Shown in pieces: positions 24,036 to 31,117 of a DNA stretch of 32,009 nucleotides. The notes below the pieces were generated by a model. It was not told the DNA's origin. It made no database searches and was given only the letters and a program-made list of their open reading frames with translations. The translations under genes and the position numbers were made by a program. Each line of letters opens with the position of its first letter. The stretch's first letter is position 1. This DNA comes from Hyphomonadaceae bacterium (GTDB taxonomy: Bacteria > Pseudomonadota > Alphaproteobacteria > Caulobacterales > Hyphomonadaceae), in the NCBI GenBank assembly GCA_022844475.1, contig JALHLR010000037.1, forward strand, positions 1-32,009, in the 5' to 3' direction.

Positions 24036-24727
24036 CTCGCGAAACGATCGGCGATCAGCGCATCGCCCTTCTGCCTGTTGAGGACGACGCCGGCGACCTT
24101 TCCGCCATGAGCCTCGATCTCGCGACTGAGCGCATCCACTTCCGATGGCGTTGTGGAGTCAGCGCGGACGACGATGACGGTGCGGTCGATCTGGGACGTG
24201 ATGGCGAGGCCGGCGCTGGCAAGTTCGAGCCCTGGCGCGTCGACAACAGCCCAGTCGGTGACAGATCGCACGGTCTGCCAGTAGGCCGGTTGCGTGCGGA
24301 TGCGGATGGCGTGGTTGGGCTTGAGGCGCGCTGCGTCAAACTGCGTGACCATGAGGCGCGTGTCGCCGACACGGTGCGCCGTGAACAGGCCGAGACCGGA
24401 CATGGCATCGGGATCGGCGGGTTCGATCGAGAAGAAGGGCTGGGTCTTCAGGCCCGCTGAGTAAGGCGGGCCGACGCCGCCCATTGCGTCCGCGAAGGGG
24501 CCGACTGCGAAGCTGTTGAAGAGGTGGTTGCGCTTGAGATCGAGATCGACCAGCCAGACGGCCCGGTGCGCCTGTTCAGCGGCGAGAAGGGCGAAGGACG
24601 CGGCGACGCTTGAGACGCCTTCGCCTGCGCGTGCGGCGATGAACATCACGCTGCGCCCGCCTTCGGAGGCGGGTGACTGTGAAAGCGAGCGGTGAAGATC
24701 GCGAAGGTCTGTGCGGAGGTCCTTCAT
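24032..24727 (-). CDS. hfsB: Holdfast Wzc-type kinase-like ATPase with degenerate P-loop
   Basis: 231 residues of the CpsD/CapB (BY-kinase) type. Walker A, normally GEGKST, reads GEGVSSVA at 35-42, so the ATP-binding Lys is Val38. Walker A' is recognisable as AVWLVDLDLKRNHLF near 58-72, and Walker B as WAVVDAPG near 154-161. There is no C-terminal tyrosine cluster. It is likely a regulatory partner of HfsA rather than an active kinase; this is inference from the missing residues. The gene starts immediately after the hfsA stop codon and overlaps hfsC by 4 bp. Confidence 0.75.
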   Translation of the reverse strand: MKDLRTDLRDLHRSLSQSPASEGGRSVMFIAARAGEGVSSVAASFALLAAEQAHRAVWLVDLDLKRNHLFNSFAVGPFADAMGGVGPPYSAGLKTQPFFSIEPADPDAMSGLGLFTAHRVGDTRLMVTQFDAARLKPNHAIRIRTQPAYWQTVRSVTDWAVVDAPGLELASAGLAITSQIDRTVIVVRADSTTPSEVDALSREIEAHGGKVAGVVLNRQKGDALIADRFAR

Positions 24728-26227
24728 CTACCTCTCCCGCACGGTGGCAAGCACGGGCAGGCCAAGCGTGCGCTCGATCCCGTTACCGGTGGCGAAGCTG
24801 GAGATGGACCAGGCCCGCAGGAGGCCGACGGCGATTGCGGAGAGCAGGCCAAAAATGGCGACGGCGATTGCGATGGTGCGACGGCCCGCGTCGCCGCGCG
24901 TAGGCGCACGGGCCGCTTCGTAGACCGATATGTTGTCGACATTGCGTGAGGCAAGTTCAGCGCGGGCGCGTTCGGCCTGTTCGCGCGTCGCGAAGGCCCC
25001 GGCGGAACTTTCAAGCGCATCGCGTTCGCGTTTGAGGCGGAGATACTCCGGCTCGAGACCGGCGAGACGGGTGATGCGGTCGGCCGCCTGCTGCTTCTGA
25101 GTGGCCAGCGCGGCGGCGCGGCCCGTAAGGGCGCTGATGTTGGCCATCTGCACGGCGCGCTCGGCTTCGAGCGCCTGCCAGGTGGGGTTGGGCCCGATGC
25201 GGCGCAGGCCCTGGGCAGGCGCCGTTGCAAGGAAGCTCTGGAGCTGGGAGATCTTGCGATCGATGTCCTTCACCGCGCGGCTGTCCGGAAGATAGCGGGT
25301 TAGCAGGTCTTCGCGTTCGAGGCGCAGCTTGACGAGTTCCTGTTCGGATGTCGTCTCGACATAGAGGTCAACTTCGCGGGACGTCGAGGCCATCTGGCGG
25401 GCGAGCCCGGCGGATTTGGCTTCGGCTTCGCGCAGCGAGGCTTCGACCTTCGACTGCTCGTCGGTGGTGTCGCTGAACACCTTTGTGGCGGATGCAGCTT
25501 CGGCGTCGTAATCACTGAGGGCATTGCGCGCGAGATAGTCGCGCAGCGCCTTGTCAGCGGCACCGAGGCGGTCCTCGATCAGGCCGCGCTGTTCGGACAG
25601 GCCTTCGGCGCCGCGGCCGGAGAGAACCTGCTGACGGTAGGAGAGGTATTCAGCGACGAAACGATTGAGCGTTTCAGCCGCCAGCTCGGGATCCTCGTGC
25701 GCGAACGTCATGTGCAGGATGGAGGATTTCGGCGCGGATGAGATATCGAGATTTTTCGCGAAGGCTTCCAGCGCTTCCTCGTCGATGACATAGCCATTGC
25801 CATTGCGCGAGCGCAGCTTCGCTTCGGCCAGTTGCGGATAAAGGCGCGACAGGCCCACGTTCTTGATCACACGCTCGGCGATCACTGGCGAGCGCGCGAG
25901 CTCCCCTTCGGCCTGCAGCACTTCCTCCTGCTGTGGAAACGCGCCCTTGGCTGCATCACCGACCACCGGATCGAACACGTACTCCGCGCCCAGACGCACC
26001 AGCAGCCGCGTGCTGGCCGTGTACTTGGCGGGGGTCAGAAGCGTGAAGGCCAGGCCAAGCAGCAGGATCGGCAAGAAGACCAGCAGCATAAGCCATTTGG
26101 CGCGCCAGAGGTGAAGCAGCGTGTCGGCGAGGCCGAGACGCGGACGAGCGCGGCCGACGCGCGGGGGCGCGGCAGGGCGTTCCGGCGCGCCCGCGGGCGC
26201 ACGCTCGGTCCAGGTTTCGACGCTCAC
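24728..26227 (-). CDS. hfsA: Holdfast polysaccharide co-polymerase
   Basis: 499 residues from a GTG with a poor ribosome binding site. The Wzz/GumC architecture is clear: a short basic cytoplasmic N-terminus, a membrane helix at ~42-63 (LLVFLPILLLGLAFTLL), a Wzz domain with KYTASTRLLV, a long coiled-coil periplasmic region (~190-410) with a GNVR-like segment, and a second membrane helix at ~455-478. The kinase half is a separate gene (hfsB), as in the holdfast system. The protein controls chain length and bridges HfsC to HfsD. It is the first gene of the leftward operon, divergent from hfsD. Confidence 0.82.
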   Translation of the reverse strand: MSVETWTERAPAGAPERPAAPPRVGRARPRLGLADTLLHLWRAKWLMLLVFLPILLLGLAFTLLTPAKYTASTRLLVRLGAEYVFDPVVGDAAKGAFPQQEEVLQAEGELARSPVIAERVIKNVGLSRLYPQLAEAKLRSRNGNGYVIDEEALEAFAKNLDISSAPKSSILHMTFAHEDPELAAETLNRFVAEYLSYRQQVLSGRGAEGLSEQRGLIEDRLGAADKALRDYLARNALSDYDAEAASATKVFSDTTDEQSKVEASLREAEAKSAGLARQMASTSREVDLYVETTSEQELVKLRLEREDLLTRYLPDSRAVKDIDRKISQLQSFLATAPAQGLRRIGPNPTWQALEAERAVQMANISALTGRAAALATQKQQAADRITRLAGLEPEYLRLKRERDALESSAGAFATREQAERARAELASRNVDNISVYEAARAPTRGDAGRRTIAIAVAIFGLLSAIAVGLLRAWSISSFATGNGIERTLGLPVLATVRER

Positions 26228-26322
26228 GGCTCACTACTCAGGGGACATTCCCGTTGTTAACGGATCAGCCTTCGCCCGCGCCGCTTAAGAACCGGTTATC
26301 CATTCCGGGCGACACCTGCGTC
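26228..26322. promoter_or_regulatory. Divergent control region of hfsA and hfsD
   Basis: 95 bp serve both genes. Visible are GTTAAC, CTTAAG and AACCGGTT palindromes, and two TTAA tetramers about 30 bp apart; these do not fit the CtrA TTAA-N7-TTAA spacing. No sigma70 promoter stands out. Confidence 0.4.
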
Positions 26323-27051
26323 ATGTCGGGCCAAATGTCGGGATTGCGTCCTTTCGCACTGGCGTGCCTTGCCGGGCTTGCAGCGCTTGCGGGCTGCATG
26401 GGCGATCCTGTGCCCGCACAATCCCCTGACTTTCCAATGACTTCCTTTCCCTCGTGGCGGCCGGATGATACGGCCTACCGGTTCTACCCGGGCGACAAGT
26501 TCCGGATGGACGTGCGCACGGCGCCTGAGCTTTCGGCGGAGCTGACAATTGCGCCAGATGGCCGGATTTCGCTGCCGTCGGTCGGTCCCGTGATGGCGAG
26601 CGGGCAGACGGTGGGGCAATTGAAGGCGGCGCTGGAAGAGATCTACGCCAACGAGCTGCGCGATCCGGAAATGGTGATCACCCCGACCGGGTTTGGCTCG
26701 CAGAAGGTGTTCGTCGGCGGCGAGGTGAAGGAGCCCGGAGTGTTCGAGCTGCCGGGCGAAATCGACGTGCTGCAGGCCATCGTGATGGCCGGTGGGTGGA
26801 CGCTGGAGAGCGAGCCGACCAAGGTGATCGTCATGCGCCGCCAGCCGGGCGGGCAGATGATGACGCGCGTGGTCGATGCACGTGGCGGACTGGCGCGGCA
26901 GGCGCTCTATGACATCGGGCCGCTGCGGCGCTTCGATGTTGTGTATGTGACGCGCAGCGCCATTGCGGACGAGAACCAGTTCGTGCGGCAGTATGTGCGT
27001 GACGCGCTGCCGATCGATTTCTCCCTGTTCTACGACGTGGCGCGGTTCTAG
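26323..27051 (+). CDS. hfsD: Holdfast outer-membrane polysaccharide export lipoprotein
   Basis: 242 residues from the ATG at 26323; an ATG at 26335 is an alternative. The signal peptide has lipobox LAGC, placing the mature protein on the outer membrane. The Poly_export domain covers ~55-125 (YRFYPGDKFRMDV, LTIAPDGRISLPSVGPV) and an SLBB domain ~130-180 (VFVGGEVKEPGVFELPGEIDVLQAIVMAGGW-like, typical of the family). It is a Wza/GumB relative that forms the exit channel with HfsA. Unlike E. coli Wza, it appears shorter with a single SLBB repeat. It is divergent from hfsA. A hairpin starts at its stop codon. Confidence 0.82.
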   Translation: MSGQMSGLRPFALACLAGLAALAGCMGDPVPAQSPDFPMTSFPSWRPDDTAYRFYPGDKFRMDVRTAPELSAELTIAPDGRISLPSVGPVMASGQTVGQLKAALEEIYANELRDPEMVITPTGFGSQKVFVGGEVKEPGVFELPGEIDVLQAIVMAGGWTLESEPTKVIVMRRQPGGQMMTRVVDARGGLARQALYDIGPLRRFDVVYVTRSAIADENQFVRQYVRDALPIDFSLFYDVARF

Positions 27052-27089
27052 GACCCGCTGCACTTCCAACTTGCAGCGACGCGTCCTAG
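27048..27089 (+). terminator. Imperfect long hairpin between hfsD and dcyD-like gene
   Basis: Nested perfect arms CTAGGAC (27048-27054)/GTCCTAG (27083-27089) and CGCTGCA (27056-27062)/TGCAGCG (27072-27078) form a hairpin with a small asymmetric bulge and a 9-nt loop. It starts at the hfsD stop codon. No U-tract follows, so it could end hfsD transcription weakly, stabilise the mRNA, or act as an operator for the next operon 10 bp on. Confidence 0.5.
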
Positions 27090-27098
27090 ACAAGATCC

Positions 27099-28094
27099 AT
27101 GAAACTCGAAGCCCTGCCCCGCCGGCGCTATACGCCGAACCCCACGCCGATCCAGAAGCTGGAGCGACTGTCCAGGTATCTCGGCGGGCCCGAGATCTGG
27201 ATCAAGCGGGACGATCTCACGGGGCTGGCAGGTGGCGGCAACAAGACACGAAAGCTGGAATTTCTGATCGCGGACGCCCTCAGCCAGGGCGCGGACACGC
27301 TGATCACTGTTGGCGCCGTCCAATCCAACCATTGCAGGCTGACGCTCGCAGCGGCGGCGCACGAGGGGCTGAAATGCCGGCTTGTGCTCGAGCAGCGCGT
27401 GCCGGGCAGCTATCGCAAGGACGCAAGTGGCAACAACTTCCTGTTCGATCTGCTCGGCGCCGAGACGCAGACCGTTGTCGAAGGCGGCAGCGATCTGAGT
27501 GCAGCGATGCAGGCGGAAGCTGTCAAGCTGAAGGCGCTTGGCCGCAAGGGGTATGTGATACCAGGCGGTGGATCGAATGCGCTGGGAGCGATGGGCTATG
27601 TCGTGTGCGCGCGGGAAATTCTGGCGCAATCGCTTGATGCCGGCCTGTCCTTCAGCGACTTCGTGGTGGCGTCGGGCAGTGCGGGGACACATGCCGGATT
27701 GCTGGTCGGCTTCACGGCGGCCAATGTCGGCGTGCCGCTGACGGGTGTGAACGTGCGACGGCAACGCGCCGAACAGGAAGGCAATGTGCACAAGCTGGCG
27801 ATGGAGGCGGCGGCATTCGCCGGCTTGCCGGGGCCGGCGCGTGAGAGCGTGGTCGCGCTCGATGAATGGGTCGGACCGGGCTATTCGTTGCCGACAGACG
27901 AGATGGTGGAGGCGGTGCGGATGTTTGCGCAGCTTGAAGGCATTCTGCTCGATCCGGTCTACACAGGAAAAGCGGCGGCAGGCTTGATCGGCCTCGTGCG
28001 TCGTGGGCATTTCACGAAGGATGGCCGCGTTCTCTTCGTCCACACGGGCGGCGCGCCTTCGCTGTTTGCATATCAGAGCGTGCTGGCCGGCTGA
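27099..28094 (+). CDS. D-cysteine desulfhydrase-like PLP enzyme
   Basis: 331 residues of the ACC deaminase/D-cysteine desulfhydrase family (fold type II PLP). The PLP lysine is Lys49 in AGGGNKTRKLE; the substrate loop has GAVQSNHCR near 70-78, and the phosphate-binding glycines are in ASGSAGTHAG near 190. The usual reaction is D-cysteine to pyruvate, hydrogen sulfide and ammonia in the cytoplasm, but members also act on other D-amino acids or on ACC. No strong ribosome binding site is seen. It overlaps the next gene (TGATG) and leads a three-gene operon with a racemase, which supports a D-amino-acid role. Confidence 0.75.
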   Translation: MKLEALPRRRYTPNPTPIQKLERLSRYLGGPEIWIKRDDLTGLAGGGNKTRKLEFLIADALSQGADTLITVGAVQSNHCRLTLAAAAHEGLKCRLVLEQRVPGSYRKDASGNNFLFDLLGAETQTVVEGGSDLSAAMQAEAVKLKALGRKGYVIPGGGSNALGAMGYVVCAREILAQSLDAGLSFSDFVVASGSAGTHAGLLVGFTAANVGVPLTGVNVRRQRAEQEGNVHKLAMEAAAFAGLPGPARESVVALDEWVGPGYSLPTDEMVEAVRMFAQLEGILLDPVYTGKAAAGLIGLVRRGHFTKDGRVLFVHTGGAPSLFAYQSVLAG

Positions 28095-28282
28095 TGCGAT
28101 CGTTTCGGCTTGTGTGGATGCTGCTTGTGGGCCTGACGGCAGTCGTCGTTGGCCTTGGCCGGCACGTGATTGCGGACATGCTGAGCATTCCGCGCCCGCC
28201 GGGCCAGTATGTGATGATCGGTCTGGCAGTGGCGCTCGCCGGGCTTGCCATCGCACCGATGTTCATGTTCCGGCGCGGGTAA
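28094..28282 (+). CDS. Small membrane protein in D-amino-acid operon
   Basis: 62 residues. Two hydrophobic segments (about 6-28 and 38-58) are joined by a loop with IPRPPGQ; the ends are basic (MRSFR, FRRG). The ATG overlaps the previous stop codon by one base (TGATG), and the next gene starts 4 bp after its stop, so it is translationally coupled to both neighbours. No family was recognised. Confidence 0.65.
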   Translation: MRSFRLVWMLLVGLTAVVVGLGRHVIADMLSIPRPPGQYVMIGLAVALAGLAIAPMFMFRRG

Positions 28283-28286
28283 AGCC

Positions 28287-28991
28287 ATGACCGACACGAA
28301 AACTGTTGGAGTCATCGGCGGACTGGGGCCGCTGGCGACGCTGGACTTCTTCGAGCGGGTATTGCGGCGGACGCGGGCTGTACGCGAGCAGGATCACCTG
28401 CGGCTGCTCATCGACAACAACCCGCACTTTCCCGACCGGAATGCACACGCACGCGGCGAAGGGCCATCGCCTGGCCCTGCCCTGGCGCTGTGCGCGAAGG
28501 GGCTGCAGGCCGCCGGGGCGGACGTCATCGTGATGGCATGCAATACGACCCACACCTGGGAAGGCGAGATACGAGCGGCGATCTCGGTTCCGTTTCTCAG
28601 CATTATCAGGGAAACCGTCGACGCCGTCGCGGAGCTGCGCCCCGAGGCGGTGGGCGTGCTGGCGGTCGATGCGTGCCTCTCGGCGGGTCTCTATCAGAAT
28701 GCGCTGAAGGGCGCGGGCCTCAAGACCGTCCTGCTCAATGCGGACTCGCAGAAGACGTTCATGGAGCTGATCTACCGCATCAAGTCGGGCGACAGCGGCG
28801 AGACGGTAAAGCGCTCCATGGTGACGCTGGCGCGGAAGCTCGAGGCGCAGGGTGCGGAGGTGATCATCGCCGGGTGCACGGAAATACCCATCGTGCTGAC
28901 GGCGGATGACATCGAAGGTGAACTCGTCAGCTCGACGGACATCCTGGTGGAGAGGACGATCGTGTTCGCCGGTGGGGAGCTGAAGACCTAG
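28287..28991 (+). CDS. Aspartate/glutamate racemase family protein
   Basis: 234 residues from the ATG at 28287. It is a PLP-independent racemase with the two catalytic cysteines Cys85 (MACNTTH) and Cys197 (AGCTEI), plus the N-terminal GVIGGLGPLATLDFF. The family (Asp/Glu racemase, YgeA-like) interconverts L- and D-amino acids with two-base cysteine chemistry; substrate breadth varies. With the D-cysteine desulfhydrase-like enzyme upstream, it may feed or drain a D-amino-acid pool. A longer start at 28245 would overlap the small membrane gene and is less likely. Its stop codon overlaps the convergent Sel1-like gene by 4 bp at a CTAG. Confidence 0.8.
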   Translation: MTDTKTVGVIGGLGPLATLDFFERVLRRTRAVREQDHLRLLIDNNPHFPDRNAHARGEGPSPGPALALCAKGLQAAGADVIVMACNTTHTWEGEIRAAISVPFLSIIRETVDAVAELRPEAVGVLAVDACLSAGLYQNALKGAGLKTVLLNADSQKTFMELIYRIKSGDSGETVKRSMVTLARKLEAQGAEVIIAGCTEIPIVLTADDIEGELVSSTDILVERTIVFAGGELKT

Positions 28992-29260
28992 TTGGCCTTC
29001 TTCATCCATTCGCGCGCCGCACGCTGCGCCTTCTGGATTTCGACCTGGGACATCATCTCGGACATTTCCTGGCGGCAGAGCTTCGCTTCGCGATGCCCGT
29101 GCGTGGCGGCGAGGTTGAAGAACTTGTGAGCCGCAACAAGGTCGACAGCCACGTCGAGCCCTTCTGAGTAGGCCAGTGCGACACGGTAGAAATCCTCGCC
29201 CGTTGCTTCCTTCGTGAGGAAGGTTTCGGGGGCTTCGATCCGGATATCTGCGTACGCCAT
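28988..29260 (-). CDS. Short Sel1-like repeat protein
   Basis: 90 residues from the ATG at 29260, preceded by AAGGGATG. Its middle (residues ~20-60) holds a Sel1/TPR-like alpha-hairpin with AYSEG, DLVAAHKFFNLAATHGHREAK-type sequence, and a basic helix (QKAQRAAREWMKK) ends the protein. Such repeats mediate protein contacts; no enzyme function is expected. The upstream region (29261-29482) carries a dense cluster of GANTC sites and an AT-rich segment, suggesting cell-cycle-linked methylation control. Confidence 0.7.
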   Translation of the reverse strand: MAYADIRIEAPETFLTKEATGEDFYRVALAYSEGLDVAVDLVAAHKFFNLAATHGHREAKLCRQEMSEMMSQVEIQKAQRAAREWMKKAN

Positions 29261-29430
29261 TCTGGCATCCCTTTGACTTTCGGGAAGCTGGCCTCGCCTC
29301 TCTGGACGCCGCCGCTTCTCACCCACCGCCGCATCTGCGGCCTTGAAGGTGATTGAAGCGGAGAAGCTTTGCGGCGTAGTTAATACTGCAGATTTTCGAC
29401 AGTCTTCTTCGAATTATTTGTGTTTACATT

Positions 29431-29483
29431 GATTCACGAGTCTGAATCGCGCCTACACAAGTATTAGCGCGGATTCACGACTC
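29431..29483. promoter_or_regulatory. Cluster of five GANTC (CcrM) sites
   Basis: GATTC (29431), GAGTC (29438), GAATC (29444), GATTC (29472) and GACTC (29479) fall in 53 bp. Part of this is a repeat: GATTCACGA occurs twice (29431 and 29472). GANTC is the CcrM methylation site of Alphaproteobacteria, read by GcrA. The cluster is 171-223 bp upstream of the Sel1-like gene and ends at the stop codon of the GNAT gene. Confidence 0.6.
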
Positions 29484-29971
29484 TAGCCGCGCTCGCGCGA
29501 GACCGTCTGCATACGGAGCGAGTGGTAGAGTGCGATGGCGGCGGTGTTTTCCTCGCGTACCCTGAGATCGACGTGCCTCGCACCGCGTGCAGCGAACGCG
29601 TTGAAGGCAGCCAGCATGAGGGCGCGGCCGACGCCACGGCGGCGGGCGCGCGGATGGACGGCGAGATCCTTCACAAATGCGGACGTCCAGCACTGCGCCA
29701 TGCCGATGACGTCTGCGCCTTCCATCGCGACGAAAACGAGCGCTGGATCGAACTCCTCGTCCCTGCGAAGGGTCTTCCACCACTGGCGGAAGATCGGCGC
29801 GCCGCCACCGCCCTCCCAGAAGCCTGCTTCTAGAACGCCATGGGCGGCTTGAGCCAGCTGCTTGTCCGGCCTCGGACCAAGCGTGGCCGGCACAACGCCA
29901 TCGGGCCACCGTGGCGCTTCGGTCATGCCGGACAGATCGCGCCGCATCCTCAGCACCTGGTTCTGGGCCAT
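29483..29971 (-). CDS. GNAT-family N-acetyltransferase
   Basis: 162 residues from the ATG at 29971. The acetyl-CoA binding motif is VHPRARRRGVGRALM (Q/R-x-x-G-x-G/A), with strand FVKDLAVH before it and the C-terminal LRVREENTAAIALYHSLRM typical of GNAT enzymes. The acceptor is unknown. The frame stays open up to 30130, but the ATG at 29971 overlaps the stop of a preceding small ORF (TGATG) and better matches the usual domain size, so it is preferred. Confidence 0.75.
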   Translation of the reverse strand: MAQNQVLRMRRDLSGMTEAPRWPDGVVPATLGPRPDKQLAQAAHGVLEAGFWEGGGGAPIFRQWWKTLRRDEEFDPALVFVAMEGADVIGMAQCWTSAFVKDLAVHPRARRRGVGRALMLAAFNAFAARGARHVDLRVREENTAAIALYHSLRMQTVSRERG

Positions 29972-30063
29972 CAGGTCTGGGCCTTGTGCACTGCACGACA
30001 AGGCGGACCGGCGGAAACTTCGGACAAAAGCCTGAAAATCGCGGTTGAGGAGGCCATGGGCAT
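29971..30063 (-). CDS. Possible 30-residue leader ORF coupled to GNAT gene
   Basis: ATG at 30063 to TGA at 29971-29973, 30 residues starting MPMASSTAIFRLLSEVS. Its stop overlaps the GNAT ATG by one base. An AAGGAG sequence lies about 10 nt before the ATG, and a TATATA-like AT stretch precedes that on the minus strand. No similarity was recognised. It may be a translated leader that couples GNAT synthesis to upstream translation, or coincidental. Confidence 0.3.
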   Translation of the reverse strand: MPMASSTAIFRLLSEVSAGPPCRAVHKAQT

Positions 30064-30163
30064 CCGTCGCCGTCTCCTTATATACTAGCGATGTAGCGGC
30101 CCGGATCCGCGCACGCCTGCGTAACGCCACAACATATGTTTTCAGGATATCCCAGAGCCAGCC

Positions 30164-31117
30164 ATGACAACGACCATGAGCCGCTTCGAACCCATCTCAT
30201 ACAAACTCCGGAAGCAGGACCCGAAGGCCTTCGCAGAGCGGCTGGGAGAGAGTTTTCGCGAAACGGGGTTCGCGGTGATCAGCGATCACCCGATCGACCA
30301 GAGCGTGATCGACACGGGTGTCGGCGCCGGGAAGAAGTTCTTTGCGCTCCCGGATGAAACAAAGCGCAGCTATTTCATTCCCGGTGGCGGCGGCCAGCGC
30401 GCCTATACGCCGTTCGCAACCGAAGTGGCCAAGGGCGCCAAGGCGAAGGACCTGAAGGAATTCTGGCATGTCGCGCGCGAATTGGCGCGGGACCACAAAT
30501 ATGCCGACCTGATGGGCGCCAACCTTTATGTCGAGGAAGTGCCGGGCTGGAAGGAAGCCACCAGCGCGATGTTCAGCGCGCTGGATGAGTTCGGACTCGA
30601 CATCCTCGAAGCGATCGCGATGCACCTGAAGCTGCCGCCGGACTTCTTCAACGACAAGGTACAGGAGGGGAATTCGATCCTGCGCCTGCTGCACTATCCG
30701 CCGCAGACCGAACCGCCGCCGGAAGGATCAGTGAGAGCGGGCGCGCACGAAGACATCAACGTGATCACCCTGCTGCTCGGCGCCGAGGAAGGCGGGCTGG
30801 AAGTTCTGCACCGGAACGGCGAGTGGCTGCCGGTCAATCCGCCGCCGGGATCGCTGGTGGTCAATATCGGCGACATGCTGCAGCGGCTGACCAATGACGT
30901 GCTGCCATCGACCACGCACCGCGTGGTGAACCCGAAGCCGGAGCGGTCGCGGTTCCCGCGCTACTCAACGCCGTTCTTCCTGCACTTCAACCCGGACTAC
31001 GAGATCACCACCCTGCCCGGCACGATCTCGTCAGAGCGGCCGAACAAGTACCCCGAACCGCTGAAGGCGCAGGACTTCCTCGAGATCCGGCTCAGGGAAA
31101 TCGGGCTCAGGATGTAG
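30164..31117 (+). CDS. Isopenicillin N synthase-family Fe(II) oxygenase
   Basis: 317 residues from the ATG at 30164; an ATG four codons on is an alternative. It has the DIOX_N region (RETGFAVISDHPID, FFALPDETKRSY) and the 2OG-Fe(II) oxygenase core. The iron ligands are His195 and Asp197 (HEDIN) and His252 (THRVVNP); the co-substrate-binding Arg266-Ser268 (RYS) is present. These are non-haem iron enzymes that hydroxylate or oxidise small molecules, usually with 2-oxoglutarate; the substrate is unknown. Bacterial members are not a sign of beta-lactam synthesis. The gene is divergent from the GNAT gene, and its last 11 bp overlap the convergent EAL gene. Confidence 0.82.
   Translation: MTTTMSRFEPISYKLRKQDPKAFAERLGESFRETGFAVISDHPIDQSVIDTGVGAGKKFFALPDETKRSYFIPGGGGQRAYTPFATEVAKGAKAKDLKEFWHVARELARDHKYADLMGANLYVEEVPGWKEATSAMFSALDEFGLDILEAIAMHLKLPPDFFNDKVQEGNSILRLLHYPPQTEPPPEGSVRAGAHEDINVITLLLGAEEGGLEVLHRNGEWLPVNPPPGSLVVNIGDMLQRLTNDVLPSTTHRVVNPKPERSRFPRYSTPFFLHFNPDYEITTLPGTISSERPNKYPEPLKAQDFLEIRLREIGLRM

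Noticed and set aside
26240..26320. CtrA-type TTAA-N7-TTAA site before hfsA/hfsD
   Set aside because: TTAA tetramers are present but about 30 bp apart, not 7.
27048..28256. 402-codon open frame on the minus strand
   Set aside because: Antisense to the D-cysteine desulfhydrase-like gene.
30164..31117. Beta-lactam biosynthesis from the isopenicillin N synthase-like gene
   Set aside because: No ACV synthetase or related genes nearby; the family is broad and mostly of other functions.
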